From Methylorubrum populi (GTDB taxonomy: Bacteria; Pseudomonadota; Alphaproteobacteria; Rhizobiales; Beijerinckiaceae), in contig DYYG01000010.1 of NCBI GenBank assembly GCA_020741775.1, positions 91,266 to 155,265 of the forward strand: a stretch of 64,000 nt of DNA, written 5' to 3'. The notes beneath the pieces are model-generated. The model was given only the letters and a program-made list of their open reading frames with translations. It did no database searches and had not been told where the DNA came from. Within the stretch, counting starts at the first letter, position 1. Every line of letters starts with the position of its first letter. This document shows, one piece after another, positions 35,864 to 44,513 of the stretch. The position numbers were made by a program, and so were the translations under genes.

Positions 35864-37060
35864 TCACGCCGCCCGGCTTTTGGCCGCCCCGCGCTTCGTG
35901 CCTGCCGCCTTCGCCTTGCGGCCCCCGGTCTGGCGCGGAGCGTCGGCTTTGACGCGGCTTCCGGCATCGGCTCCGGCGGCTTCGGCCGCCCGCTCCAGCC
36001 GCCCCCGCAACAGGCTCAGCACCGCCGCCTCCTCCGGGCGCAATTCGTCGAGGCCGTTGGTCAGCTCGCCCTCGACCGCCTCCTTCACCTGAAGCAGCAG
36101 GCCGCCCTCGAGATAGCAATCGAGGATCTGCGGGTGGATGTAGCACTTGCGGCAGATGGTCGGCGTGTTGCCGAGCCGGGACGCGACGCTCTCGATGGCG
36201 GTGCGCAGGTTCTTCTTGGCCTTCACCGCGTTGTCGAAGGCCTCGAACTCGCGCAGCGCCAGGGCCGCCAGAACGGTGCCGGCCCAGGTACGGAAATCCT
36301 TGGCGGTGAAATCCTCGCCCGTGATCTCGCGGAGATAGTCGTTGACGTCCGAAGAGGTGACGTCGCGCCGCTCGCCCTCCTCGTCGAGATACTGGAACAG
36401 TTCCTGGCCCGGCAGGTCCTGGCAGGCCTTGACGATCTTCGCGACCCTGCGGTCGCGGACCGAGACCGACCATTCCTTGCCGCTCTTGCCCTTGAAGCGG
36501 AAGCGCATCTCGGAGCCCGCCACCTTCACATGGGGGTCGCGCAGGGTGGTGAGGCCGTAGCTCTTGTTGGAGCGGGCGTAATCGTCGTTGCCGACCCGGA
36601 TCAACGTGGTCTCCAGAAGGTGGACCACGGTGGCCAGGACCTTTTCCCGGGGCAGGCCGCGCCGACCCATATCGGCGTCGATCCGCTGGCGGATACCGGG
36701 CAAAGCCTCGGCGAAAGCCATGATGCGGTGAAACTTCGAAGCCTCCCGCGCTTCGCGGAAGCGAGGATGGTAGCGGTACTGCTTGCGCCCCTTCTCGTCG
36801 CGGCCGGTCGCCTGGATATGGCCGTTGCGGTGCGGGCAGATCCACACATCGCTATAGGCCGGAGGGATCGCGAGGCTCTTCAGCCGGGCGATCTCGTCGG
36901 CGTCCCGGATCGGAGCCCCGTTCGGATCGAGATAGCGGAAGCCCTTGCCGTTGCGCTTGCGCCGCAGGCCGGGCTTGGAATCGTCCACGTAGCGCAGGCC
37001 CGCCTCACGCGCGGCCTCGCGGGGATCGACCACACCGGCTCCCGCCTCGTCAGACAGCAT
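35864..37060 (-). CDS. DNA topoisomerase IB (poxvirus-type)
   Basis: 398 residues. It relaxes supercoils by a 3'-phosphotyrosyl intermediate. Seen are RYVDDSKPGLRRKRNGKGFR, AIPPAYSDVWICPHRNGHIQ, the catalytic-core phrases RVGNDDYARSNKSYGLTTLR and DFRTWAGTVLAALALREF, and the active-site Tyr in IHPQILDCYLEGG. The last 40 residues are Lys/Ala-rich and probably disordered, aiding DNA contact. Start MLSDEAGAG has an AGGAGGGCGG ribosome site. This family is common in alphaproteobacteria as a single gene. Confidence 0.93.
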   Translation of the reverse strand: MLSDEAGAGVVDPREAAREAGLRYVDDSKPGLRRKRNGKGFRYLDPNGAPIRDADEIARLKSLAIPPAYSDVWICPHRNGHIQATGRDEKGRKQYRYHPRFREAREASKFHRIMAFAEALPGIRQRIDADMGRRGLPREKVLATVVHLLETTLIRVGNDDYARSNKSYGLTTLRDPHVKVAGSEMRFRFKGKSGKEWSVSVRDRRVAKIVKACQDLPGQELFQYLDEEGERRDVTSSDVNDYLREITGEDFTAKDFRTWAGTVLAALALREFEAFDNAVKAKKNLRTAIESVASRLGNTPTICRKCYIHPQILDCYLEGGLLLQVKEAVEGELTNGLDELRPEEAAVLSLLRGRLERAAEAAGADAGSRVKADAPRQTGGRKAKAAGTKRGAAKSRAA

Positions 37061-37160
37061 GCCGCCCTCCTGTTCCCGTGAGGCGACAACCGAAAGGAAG
37101 CCGGCGCTGTTCCGGACCTCCGGCTCTCGCCGGGCCGCCGCCCGTGCTAAGCCGCTGGCG

Positions 37161-38312
37161 ATGACCGCTTCGCCTCCCCCTCTCGCGAACAAGAACCTCG
37201 TCTTCGTCGCCACGGAGGATTGGTTCTTCGCCTCGCATTTCCTGCCCATGGCCCGCGCCGCCCTGAGGGTGGGGCTGTCGGTCACGGTGGTGACGCGGGT
37301 GCGCGAGCACCGGGCCGTCATCGAGGCGGACGGCATCCGCGTGGTGCCCCTGGAGGCGGAGCGCTCCAGCCTCAACCCGATGGCGGCGGGTTACGCGGCG
37401 GGCCAGCTCGCGGCGATCCTGAAGGCGCTGAAGGCCGACATCGTCCATTGCATCGCCCTGCGCGGCATCCTGGTCGGCGGCACCGCCGCGGCGATCGCCG
37501 GCATCCCGGCCCGCGTCTTCGCCCTCACCGGCCTCGGCCTGCTCGGCGCGCGGGAGGACATGACCGGGCGGCTGTCGCGGGTCGCCCTGAAGGGGCTGAT
37601 CCGGGGCCCGTTGGCGAGCCGGCAAACCCGCTTCCTGTTCGAGAACCCGGACGATGCGCGGGCGCTCGGCCTCGACCCGTCCGACACCGCCGTCACCCTG
37701 GTCGGCGGCGCGGGCGTCGATCCCGAGAGCTTCTCTCCCCGCCCCCTGCCCCCGGCGCCGCCGCTGAAGGTCGCCATCGTCGCGCGGATGCTGTGGTCGA
37801 AGGGGATCGACGTCGCCGTCGAGGCGGTGCGCCGGGCCCGCGCCGGCGGCGCGGCGGTGGAGCTGTCGCTCTACGGCGCCCCCGACCCATCGAACCGGCG
37901 GGCGATTCCCGAGGCCACTCTGCGGGACTGGTCGCGGGACGGCATCGCGTGGCACGGCCCGACCCGGGACGTGGCCGGCATCTTCGCCGCCCACCATGTC
38001 GGCGCCCTGCCCTCCCGCGGCGGCGAGGGCCTTCCGCGCACCCTGCTCGAAGCGGCGTCCTGTGGCCGGGCGATCCTCACCAGTGACGTGCCCGGCTGCC
38101 GCGACCTCGTGCGCGACGGGATCGAGGGTCTGCTGGTGCCGCCGGGGGATGTCGCCGCCCTCGCCGCCGCGCTGACGCGGCTCGCCGCCGATCCGGCCCT
38201 GGTCGCGCGGATGGGCGAGGCGGCGCGGGCGCGGATCCTCGAAGGCGGCTATACTGAGGCGGCCGTCGCCGCGACGGTCGCGGGACTTTATGCGGAGTTG
38301 TTGGCCCCGTGA
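37161..38312 (+). CDS. Glycosyltransferase family 4
   Basis: 383 residues, GT-B fold. The N-terminal domain has VATEDWFFASHFLPMARAAL and a Gly-rich region; the C-terminal donor site shows VAIVARMLWSKGIDVAVEAV, GALPSRGGEGLPRTLLEAAS and CGRAILTSDVPGCRDLVRDG, the EX7E motif of GT4 enzymes. It should transfer a sugar from a nucleotide donor to a lipid or polysaccharide acceptor at the inner membrane; the sugar is unknown. Its stop overlaps the following methyltransferase start (GTGA), so they are translationally coupled. Confidence 0.88.
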   Translation: MTASPPPLANKNLVFVATEDWFFASHFLPMARAALRVGLSVTVVTRVREHRAVIEADGIRVVPLEAERSSLNPMAAGYAAGQLAAILKALKADIVHCIALRGILVGGTAAAIAGIPARVFALTGLGLLGAREDMTGRLSRVALKGLIRGPLASRQTRFLFENPDDARALGLDPSDTAVTLVGGAGVDPESFSPRPLPPAPPLKVAIVARMLWSKGIDVAVEAVRRARAGGAAVELSLYGAPDPSNRRAIPEATLRDWSRDGIAWHGPTRDVAGIFAAHHVGALPSRGGEGLPRTLLEAASCGRAILTSDVPGCRDLVRDGIEGLLVPPGDVAALAAALTRLAADPALVARMGEAARARILEGGYTEAAVAATVAGLYAELLAP

Positions 38313-38959
38313 CGCCCTCCCGTGACCCGATCCGCTTCATCCGCGAACACACGGCCCTGAGGCCGGTGCCGCACGCCCCCGAGATCGTGCTGCACGTCGC
38401 CGACGAGGCGACCGCCCTCTGGCAGAAGACGGAGGACGAGTTGGAGGCGATCGGCCTGCCGCCACCGTTCTGGGCCTTTGCCTGGGCCGGGGGACAGGCG
38501 CTCGCCCGCTACATCCTCGATCATCCCGAGACGGTGGCGGGCCGGCATGTCGTCGATTTCGCCTCGGGCTCGGGGCTGGTGGCCATCGCTGCGGCGAAGG
38601 CCGGGGCGGTCCATGTCACCGCCAGCGATCTCGACCCCTTCGCCCTGCACGCGATCCCGCTCAATGCCGCCGCCAACGGGGTGGAGAGCCGCATCACGGC
38701 GGTCGGTAACGATCTGATCGGCACGGATGCGGAGAGCGTGCTGGCCGCCGACGTGTTCTACGAGCGCGACCTCGGCGCGGCGGTCGGCAGTTGGCTCGGC
38801 AACCTGCATCGACAGGGCCGCACCGTGCTGATCGGAGACCCCGGCCGGAGCTACCTGCCGCGGGAGCGGCTGATCGCGGTCGCGACCTACGAAGTTCCCG
38901 TTACCCGCGATCTCGAAGATGCCGAGATCAAGAAATCGAGCGTCTGGCGCTTCGCCTGA
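38309..38959 (+). CDS. Class I methyltransferase, ETF-beta lysine methyltransferase (METTL20)-like
   Basis: 216 residues. SAM-binding motif I is HVVDFASGSGLVAIAAAKAG near residue 90 and the adenine loop is VTASDLDPFALHAIPLNAAA. The phrase PPPFWAFAWAGGQALARYIL and the post-SAM ADVFYERD fit the METTL20/L11-methyltransferase-like group that includes bacterial methylases of electron-transfer flavoprotein beta. GTG is the start, overlapping the previous stop. Substrate is inferred from similarity only; another protein-lysine target is possible. Confidence 0.75.
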   Translation: MTPSRDPIRFIREHTALRPVPHAPEIVLHVADEATALWQKTEDELEAIGLPPPFWAFAWAGGQALARYILDHPETVAGRHVVDFASGSGLVAIAAAKAGAVHVTASDLDPFALHAIPLNAAANGVESRITAVGNDLIGTDAESVLAADVFYERDLGAAVGSWLGNLHRQGRTVLIGDPGRSYLPRERLIAVATYEVPVTRDLEDAEIKKSSVWRFA

Positions 38960-39047
38960 TCCCGGCGGCCCGGACCCGGATCGCATCTCGGCACCGAACG
39001 GTGCCGACGGGAGAGAACCTTTCACCCGGCTCGGTCATTCTGGGGTG

Positions 39048-39371
39048 ATGGAACGGACGGGACACGGACAGGCGATGGACGTCACGGCGCGGGATTGGGA
39101 CGAGCGGGTCGATCGCGCCTGCCGCAAGTTGCCCGAGCGGGCGCAGCGGGCCGTCCAGTGGCTGCGCGAGCCGTCCCGGTTCCCCTTGCGCCTCCTCGCC
39201 TCGATCCTGCTGATCCTCGGCGGCATCTTCTCGATCCTGCCGATACTGGGCCTTTGGATGCTGCCGCTGGGCCTCGCCCTGCTCGCCCAGGACGTGCCCG
39301 CCCTCAAGGTGCCGATGGAAAAATCCGCCCGCTGGATCGAGCGGCAATGGCGGAGCTGGCGCGGGCGCTAG
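39048..39371 (+). CDS. Small membrane protein with two helices
   Basis: 107 residues. Two adjacent hydrophobic segments form a hairpin (LRLLASILLILGGIFSILPI and LWMLPLGLALLAQDVP), flanked by a charged N-terminus and a basic C-terminal helix (WIERQWRSWRGR). No family recognised. Two Met starts are possible: this one, with GGGGT upstream, and another nine codons later; the second is nearly as good. It lies between the methyltransferase and a secreted-protein gene, all rightward. Confidence 0.6.
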   Translation: MERTGHGQAMDVTARDWDERVDRACRKLPERAQRAVQWLREPSRFPLRLLASILLILGGIFSILPILGLWMLPLGLALLAQDVPALKVPMEKSARWIERQWRSWRGR

Positions 39372-39474
39372 GATTCCGCTCCCGTGCTCTCCCGCGCTTG
39401 ACACGACCTCCGGGCCGTTCGACCCATCGCGGATGGGACAATGCCCGCGACAGGGCGTTCGGAGACAACCTGTG

Positions 39475-40467
39475 ATGCTGTTGCGTCTGTTCTCCCGCCG
39501 GCTCGCGGCCGCGGCCGTCCTCGCTGCGGGTGTGCTGGTGGGGAGCCTAGCCGTTCCGCTCTCGGCCCTGCCTGCCCATGCGGAGGAGGCCGTGTTCCCG
39601 CCGAGTTCGCGCTTCGGCTTCACGCCGCCCTCGGACATGACGGTGTCGAAGCGCTTCACCGGCTTCGAGCGGATCGGCGGCGGCGCGATGCTCTCGGTGG
39701 TCGAGTTGCCGGCCGGAGCCTATCCAGAACTCAAGCAGAGCTTCACCGACGAAAATCTCAAGACGCAGGGGCTCATCGTCCAGAGCCGCGAGCCGGTGAC
39801 CCTCGATGGCGGCGCCGAGGGTGTGCTGTTCACCGGCGAGCAGACCCCCGCCGACGGCAAGGGGATGCCCGCCGCGCGCAAATGGCTCCTCATCGTCGGC
39901 GGCAAGGATGTCACCGGCATCATCATCGCCCAGGCGGCGGTCGATGCCGAGACGGACGAGACCATGCGCGGCCTGCTCACGGGCCTGCGCATCCGCGCCG
40001 CCCTGGACCTCGACGAGCAGATCGCCGCCCTGCCCTTCCGCATCGGCGACCTGGCGGGCTTCCGCCCGGTACGGGCGCTGGCGGGCAATTCGGTGCTGCT
40101 CACCCTCGGGCCGCGGGATCAGGTCTCCAATCTGGAGCAGCCGATCCTGGTGATCGCCCAGGCGGTGCAGCAGCCCACGCCGCAGGAACAGCGCGACGGC
40201 TTCGCCCGCGCCTCGCTCTACGCCAACCAGACGATGAAGGAGTTCTTCATCGAGCGCTCGCAGAGCTACCGCCAGAACGGCATCGACTGGCACGAGATCG
40301 TGGCGCGAGCCGTCGATATTCCGTCGAACCAGCCGGTGGTGGTGTCGCAGACGATCCGCTTCAACCCGGACGGCTATATCCGCGCCGTCGGCGTGACCCG
40401 GGCGGACCAGCGGGAGCAGATTCTGCCCCTGTTCCGCCAAGTGGTGGACAGTCTGCAGCTGCGCTAG
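39475..40467 (+). CDS. Secreted hypothetical protein
   Basis: 330 residues with a signal peptide (MLLRLFSRRLAAAAVLAAGV, cut near AHA). The mature part is beta/alpha mixed, with SSRFGFTPPSDMTVSKRFTG, WLLIVGGKDVTGIIIAQAAV and FNPDGYIRAVGVTRADQREQ. I recognise no specific family; it may be periplasmic. GGAG lies about ten bases upstream of the ATG. The TAG stop codon is the first triplet of a dispersed hairpin repeat. Confidence 0.65.
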   Translation: MLLRLFSRRLAAAAVLAAGVLVGSLAVPLSALPAHAEEAVFPPSSRFGFTPPSDMTVSKRFTGFERIGGGAMLSVVELPAGAYPELKQSFTDENLKTQGLIVQSREPVTLDGGAEGVLFTGEQTPADGKGMPAARKWLLIVGGKDVTGIIIAQAAVDAETDETMRGLLTGLRIRAALDLDEQIAALPFRIGDLAGFRPVRALAGNSVLLTLGPRDQVSNLEQPILVIAQAVQQPTPQEQRDGFARASLYANQTMKEFFIERSQSYRQNGIDWHEIVARAVDIPSNQPVVVSQTIRFNPDGYIRAVGVTRADQREQILPLFRQVVDSLQLR

Positions 40468-40523
40468 AGCGCTCTCCGCCGAAGTGGATACCGGTTCGGC
40501 GAAGGAGAGCGCGCGTCAAAACA
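40465..40523 (+). repeat. Dispersed TAGAGCGCTCT hairpin repeat, copy 3
   Basis: The best preserved copy: TAGAGCGCTCTCCGCCGAAG, spacer TGGATACCGG, then TTCGGCGAAGGAGAGCGCGC and GTCAAAACA. The arms are near-perfect complements. It provides the stop codon of the preceding gene, as copy 2 does. Confidence 0.75.
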
Positions 40524-40580
40524 CTCACTCTCAGGCGGCGGCGCCGACGTTCCGGCGCCGCCCTCGTTCACGCCCGAAGG

Positions 40581-40880
40581 CTATTCGCAGACGCGCACGC
40601 GCCGGACATAGATGTCGCCGTAGGGATCCATCGTCTCACGGCGCTCGAAATGGCAGATCGGGCCCTCGACATAGACCGGTGGCGGGGGCGCCCGGTAGAC
40701 CGGCTTGCCCGGGTAATAGGGATCGTTGGACGCCGCGATGGCGCCGCCGATCGCGAGGCCGCCGAGCACGCCCAAGGCTGCGGCGCCGCCGGCACCGATG
40801 CCGTCCCGGGCCTGAGCGGCGGGCGCCGCGCCGAGCGCCAGAGCGCCCGCCATCACGCCGCCGAGAAGGATCCCCCTCAT
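40581..40880 (-). CDS. Small secreted/periplasmic protein
   Basis: 99 residues with a signal peptide (MRGILLGGVMAGALALGAAP, cut near AQA) followed by a Gly/Ala-rich helix (AAALGVLGGLAIGGAIAASN) and a Pro/Tyr stretch (YRAPPPPVYVEG). The C-terminus ERRETMDPYGDIYVRRVRVC carries two Cys with ICHFE. This layout is common among small Hyphomicrobiales envelope proteins of unknown role. AGGGAG precedes the ATG; a Met 12 codons earlier is less likely. Confidence 0.65.
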   Translation of the reverse strand: MRGILLGGVMAGALALGAAPAAQARDGIGAGGAAALGVLGGLAIGGAIAASNDPYYPGKPVYRAPPPPVYVEGPICHFERRETMDPYGDIYVRRVRVCE

Positions 40881-41265
40881 CGTCGAAACTCCCTGAAGCG
40901 CGCCTTGCGACGCCATCGTGATATCTCGGCATCGCCGCGAGAGCCTACGAATCAAGCTCGGCGGTGCCAGAGGGCGATGAGAACGCTCCATTTGAGGCCG
41001 ATCTTCGGCAAAACCCCGGGCCTCGGCCGCAGGGGCCGGCCGCCCTCCGGCCTCGGCGAGGCCGGGCCTCAACTCCCGATCCCTTCCCAATCCCTTGCCG
41101 TTTCCTTGCGCGGCCGCCCCAAATCGTTACAGAAGTGCGCGCCGTCCCGGACGTGCCCGCCCCCTCGCCGGATCGCCCCTCGGGCCCTGCTATCGAGCGG
41201 CGCCGACCGTCGGGCGGCGACCCGGAACGGGTCCGGTGCCAACGTCCATCACGGTGCGAATTTCC

Positions 41266-42588
41266 ATGACGCAGCCCCTTCGCCTCGGCATCGCCGGGCT
41301 CGGCACGGTCGGTGCCTCTGTCCTGCGCATGATCGCCCACCGCGCGGAGGCGCTCACCGCCGCCACCGGCCGCAGCCTCACCGTCACCGCCGTCTCCGCC
41401 CGCGACCGGAACCGCGACCGGGGCGTGGACCTGTCGTCGCTGCGCTGGTTCGACGATCCGGTCGCCCTGGCGCGCTCGGAGGAGATCGACGTGTTCGTCG
41501 AGTTGGTCGGCGGCTCGGAAGGGGCGGCGAAGGACGCGGTCGAGGCGGCGCTCGCGGCCGGCAAGCACGTGGTGACCGCCAACAAGGCCTTGCTCGCCCA
41601 TCACGGCGCGGCCCTCGCCCGCGCCGCCGAGGAGCGCGGCGTCGCCCTCGCCTACGAGGCCTCGGTGGCCGGCGGCATCCCGGTGATCAAGGCGATCCGC
41701 GAGGGGCTTGCCGGCAACACCGTCAGCCGCGTCTACGGAATCCTCAATGGCACCTGCAACTACATCCTCAGCCGGATGGAGGCGGAGGGCCTGACCTTCG
41801 AGGCCTGCCTCAAGGACGCGCAGGCGCTCGGCTATGCCGAGGCCGACCCGACCTTCGACGTCGAGGGCTTCGACACCGCCCACAAGCTCGCCATCCTCAC
41901 GAGCCTCGCCTTCGGCGTGGAGATCGATGCCGAGGGCGTCTCCGTCGAGGGCATCTCGGCGATCCAGCCCCTCGACCTCACCATGGCCGACGAACTCGGC
42001 TACCGGATCAAGCTCCTCGGCGTCGCGCAGGCGACGGAAGCCGGCATCGAGCAGCGGGTGCATCCCACCATGGTGCCGAAGGCCTCGGCCATCGCCCAGG
42101 TGATGGGCGTCACCAACGCGGTGACGGTGGATGCCGACGCGGTCGGCGAATTGACCCTGATCGGCCCCGGCGCCGGCGGTGCGGCCACGGCCTCCGCGGT
42201 CGTTGCCGACATCGCCGACATCGCCGCCGGGCTGGTGCGCCCGACCTTCGGGCGGTCTGTCGCGACGCTCGCGGCCTCGCGCCGGGTCGAGATGCAGCGT
42301 CACGAGGGCGGCTATTATATCCGCCTCACCGTGCATGACCGCACCGGCGTCGCCGCCGGCGTGGCCACCCGCATGGCGGAGGCCAACATCTCCATCGAGA
42401 GCATCCTGCAGCGCCGCTCCGCCCAGGCCGCCTCCAGCGATCCCCAGGGCCTGTCCCGCCAGCCGGTGCCGCTGGTGCTGATCACCTACGCCGCGACCGA
42501 GGGCAATGTCCGGGAGGCGCTCGCCGCGATCGGCCGCGACGGTCTCCTCGCCGAGGCGCCGCAGCTCATCCGCATCGAGCGCGAATAG
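41266..42588 (+). CDS. hom: Homoserine dehydrogenase
   Basis: 440 residues. It reduces aspartate semialdehyde to homoserine, leading to threonine and methionine. The NAD(P) loop is LGIAGLGTVGASVLRMIA, catalytic region VVTANKALLAHHG, and NGTCNYILSRMEAEG with GYAEADPTFDVEGFDTAHKL. A C-terminal ACT domain (YYIRLTVHDRTGVAAGVATR) suggests feedback by an amino acid, normally threonine. glpX follows in the same direction, an arrangement common in Rhizobiales. Confidence 0.95.
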   Translation: MTQPLRLGIAGLGTVGASVLRMIAHRAEALTAATGRSLTVTAVSARDRNRDRGVDLSSLRWFDDPVALARSEEIDVFVELVGGSEGAAKDAVEAALAAGKHVVTANKALLAHHGAALARAAEERGVALAYEASVAGGIPVIKAIREGLAGNTVSRVYGILNGTCNYILSRMEAEGLTFEACLKDAQALGYAEADPTFDVEGFDTAHKLAILTSLAFGVEIDAEGVSVEGISAIQPLDLTMADELGYRIKLLGVAQATEAGIEQRVHPTMVPKASAIAQVMGVTNAVTVDADAVGELTLIGPGAGGAATASAVVADIADIAAGLVRPTFGRSVATLAASRRVEMQRHEGGYYIRLTVHDRTGVAAGVATRMAEANISIESILQRRSAQAASSDPQGLSRQPVPLVLITYAATEGNVREALAAIGRDGLLAEAPQLIRIERE

Positions 42589-42752
42589 AGACGGGACGGC
42601 CAGTCCCGGCACGATCCTGCCAGGGATAACGTGCTATCCATGAACGTAATGTCATGACGCCCGCTCCGCTCCGTGCAACTCATGCCGGAGCGGGGTGCGG
42701 CGAGCGGCACCGGCCGGAACAGGCCGGGCCCGGGGATGAGGACCGAGCGGCG

Positions 42753-43748
42753 ATGTCGGTGGCCAATACCGGGATCTTCAGCGATCCCACGGCGCGGGGG
42801 CTGACCCTCGAACTGGTGCGCGTGACCGAGGCCGCAGCCATTGCCGCCGCCCGGCTGCGGGGCCAGGGCCGCGAGAAGGAAGCCGACCAAGCCGCCGTCG
42901 ACGCCATGCGCACCGAGCTGATGGTGCTGCCGATCGAGGGCAGCGTGGTGATCGGCGAAGGCGAGCGCGACGAAGCGCCGATGCTGTACATCGGCGAGCG
43001 GGTCGGCAACGGCAACGGTCCCTCGGTCGACATCGCAGTCGATCCGCTGGAAGGCACCACCCTCTGCGCCAAGGACATGCCGGGGGCCATCGCCGTGATG
43101 GCCCTCGCCGAGCGCGGCACCCTGCTCGCCGCCCCTGACGTTTACATGCAGAAGATCGCCATCGGCCCCGGCTACCCGCCCGGCACAGTGGATCTCGACT
43201 GGAGCCCGGCGAGGAACATCGCTTCCCTCGCCCGCGCTAAGGGGGTGGAGCCCTCCGGCATCACCGCGATCATCCTCGACCGCCCCCGCCACATGGACCT
43301 GATCGCCGCCGTGCGCGACACCGGCGCCGGCATCCGCCTGATCTCGGATGGAGACATCGCCGCGATCATCCATTGCACCAAGCCCGACGAGACCGGCGTC
43401 GACATCTACATGGGCACCGGCGCCGCGCCGGAGGGCGTGATCGCCGCGAGCGCCTTGCGCTGCATCGGCGGCCAGATGCAGGGCCGGCTGATCCTCGATT
43501 CCGCCGACCGGCGGGCGCGGGCCGCCAAGATGGGCATCACCGATCCGGCCCGGAAATACGACATGAACGACATGGCCCGCGGCGACGTCATCGTCGCGGC
43601 CACCGGCGTGACCACCGGCGCGCTGCTGTCGGGCGTGCGCTTCCGCCCCGGCATCATCGAGACGGAGACGGTGGTCTATCGCTCGAATACCGGCACGGTC
43701 CGGCGGATCGCCTGCGAGCACCGCCAATTGGAGAACGCGCCGGGTTAG
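42753..43748 (+). CDS. glpX: Class II fructose-1,6-bisphosphatase
   Basis: 331 residues. It hydrolyses fructose 1,6-bisphosphate (and in some bacteria sedoheptulose 1,7-bisphosphate) in gluconeogenesis and the Calvin-type part of sugar metabolism. The metal/active-site motif is DIAVDPLEGTTLCAKDMPGA; GEGERDEAPMLYIGE, VDIYMGTGAAPEGVIAA and LRCIGGQMQGRL are family blocks. It follows hom by about 160 bases on the same strand and may share its transcript. A methylotroph could use it in C1 assimilation, but that is inference. Confidence 0.95.
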   Translation: MSVANTGIFSDPTARGLTLELVRVTEAAAIAAARLRGQGREKEADQAAVDAMRTELMVLPIEGSVVIGEGERDEAPMLYIGERVGNGNGPSVDIAVDPLEGTTLCAKDMPGAIAVMALAERGTLLAAPDVYMQKIAIGPGYPPGTVDLDWSPARNIASLARAKGVEPSGITAIILDRPRHMDLIAAVRDTGAGIRLISDGDIAAIIHCTKPDETGVDIYMGTGAAPEGVIAASALRCIGGQMQGRLILDSADRRARAAKMGITDPARKYDMNDMARGDVIVAATGVTTGALLSGVRFRPGIIETETVVYRSNTGTVRRIACEHRQLENAPG

Positions 43749-43824
43749 AACTTCGCCCCGGAAGCGCGAAACCTGCAGGATCCGAGACGGCGGGGAGGCG
43801 CTTCGCCCACCCGCTCGCTCCGGC

Positions 43825-44205
43825 TCAGCAAGCGGCGGACTGCCCGAACAGCACCTCGGCCAGACGGGTCGGCTCGATCGGCTTCTCGCAATGGACCGCA
43901 TCCCGCAGGCGACTCGGGACGGCGTTCTCCTCGTAACCGGTGGCGAACACGAACGGGATGCCCCGCGCCCTGAGGGCATCGGCGACCGGGAAGACCATCA
44001 CCTCGCGCAGGTTGATATCCAGCACCGCGCCGTCGATGCGTGGACAATCCTCGATCATGGCCAAAGCGTCGTCGACGCTTCCCACAGGGCCGATTACCTG
44101 CGCCCCGCTCTCCTCGAACGCGCGCCGCAAATCGTCAGCGATGAAGTATTCGTCTTCGACCACGAGAACGTGGCGCCCGTTGAGCAGATCCAATCCTTGC
44201 GACAT
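43825..44205 (-). CDS. Single-domain response regulator
   Basis: 126 residues, one CheY-like receiver and nothing else. Acidic pocket VVEDEYFIADDLRRAF, phospho-acceptor Asp in GAVLDINLR, switch Thr in FVFATGY and Lys in CEKPIEP are all present, so it should be phosphorylated by a histidine kinase (not in window). The MSQGLDLLNG start has GGAGGGAT upstream. Its output partner is unknown. Confidence 0.85.
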   Translation of the reverse strand: MSQGLDLLNGRHVLVVEDEYFIADDLRRAFEESGAQVIGPVGSVDDALAMIEDCPRIDGAVLDINLREVMVFPVADALRARGIPFVFATGYEENAVPSRLRDAVHCEKPIEPTRLAEVLFGQSAAC

Positions 44206-44513
44206 CGCCCTATCCCTCCGCTGTCCCAAGGGCTCTCTGCGGAACCCGGGCGCAAGCAGGAATATACGCTGCGAAATGCCTGCCGGAACATCCCGGCCCC
44301 ACAGATTTCAGATTGTCTGTTTGCTGGAGTGGGGGCGAGGGCAAGCCAGCCCTCCGAAGGCCGACCGTCGCGGCGCCGGGAGACTGCCTTCGGCTCCCTG
44401 GCCCGAAACGCAAGAGCGCATCGCCCCGGACAGAGGATCCGGGGCGATGCGCTCGATGTCCGTTCCGGCCTCGTCTCGTCGGACGAGCCGGAGATCCGCT
44501 TCGGGACCTCGTC
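44206..44513. other. 308-base gap between TPR gene and response regulator
   Basis: Both flanking genes are leftward. The gap holds the strong terminator of the TPR gene and the promoter area of the response regulator gene. No coding sequence supported. Confidence 0.35.
44414..44454 (-). terminator. Strong hairpin terminator after TPR gene
   Basis: GAGCGCATCGCCCCGGA and its exact complement flank a seven-base loop: a 17-pair perfect stem about 60 bases after the TPR stop codon. The run after it on that strand (TTGCGTTTCG) is only moderately T-rich, so termination is likely but not certain. Confidence 0.6.

Noticed and set aside
39441..42338. 965-codon rightward frame
   Set aside because: Alternate frame of a secreted-protein gene and hom, with an Arg/Gly-rich chance translation.
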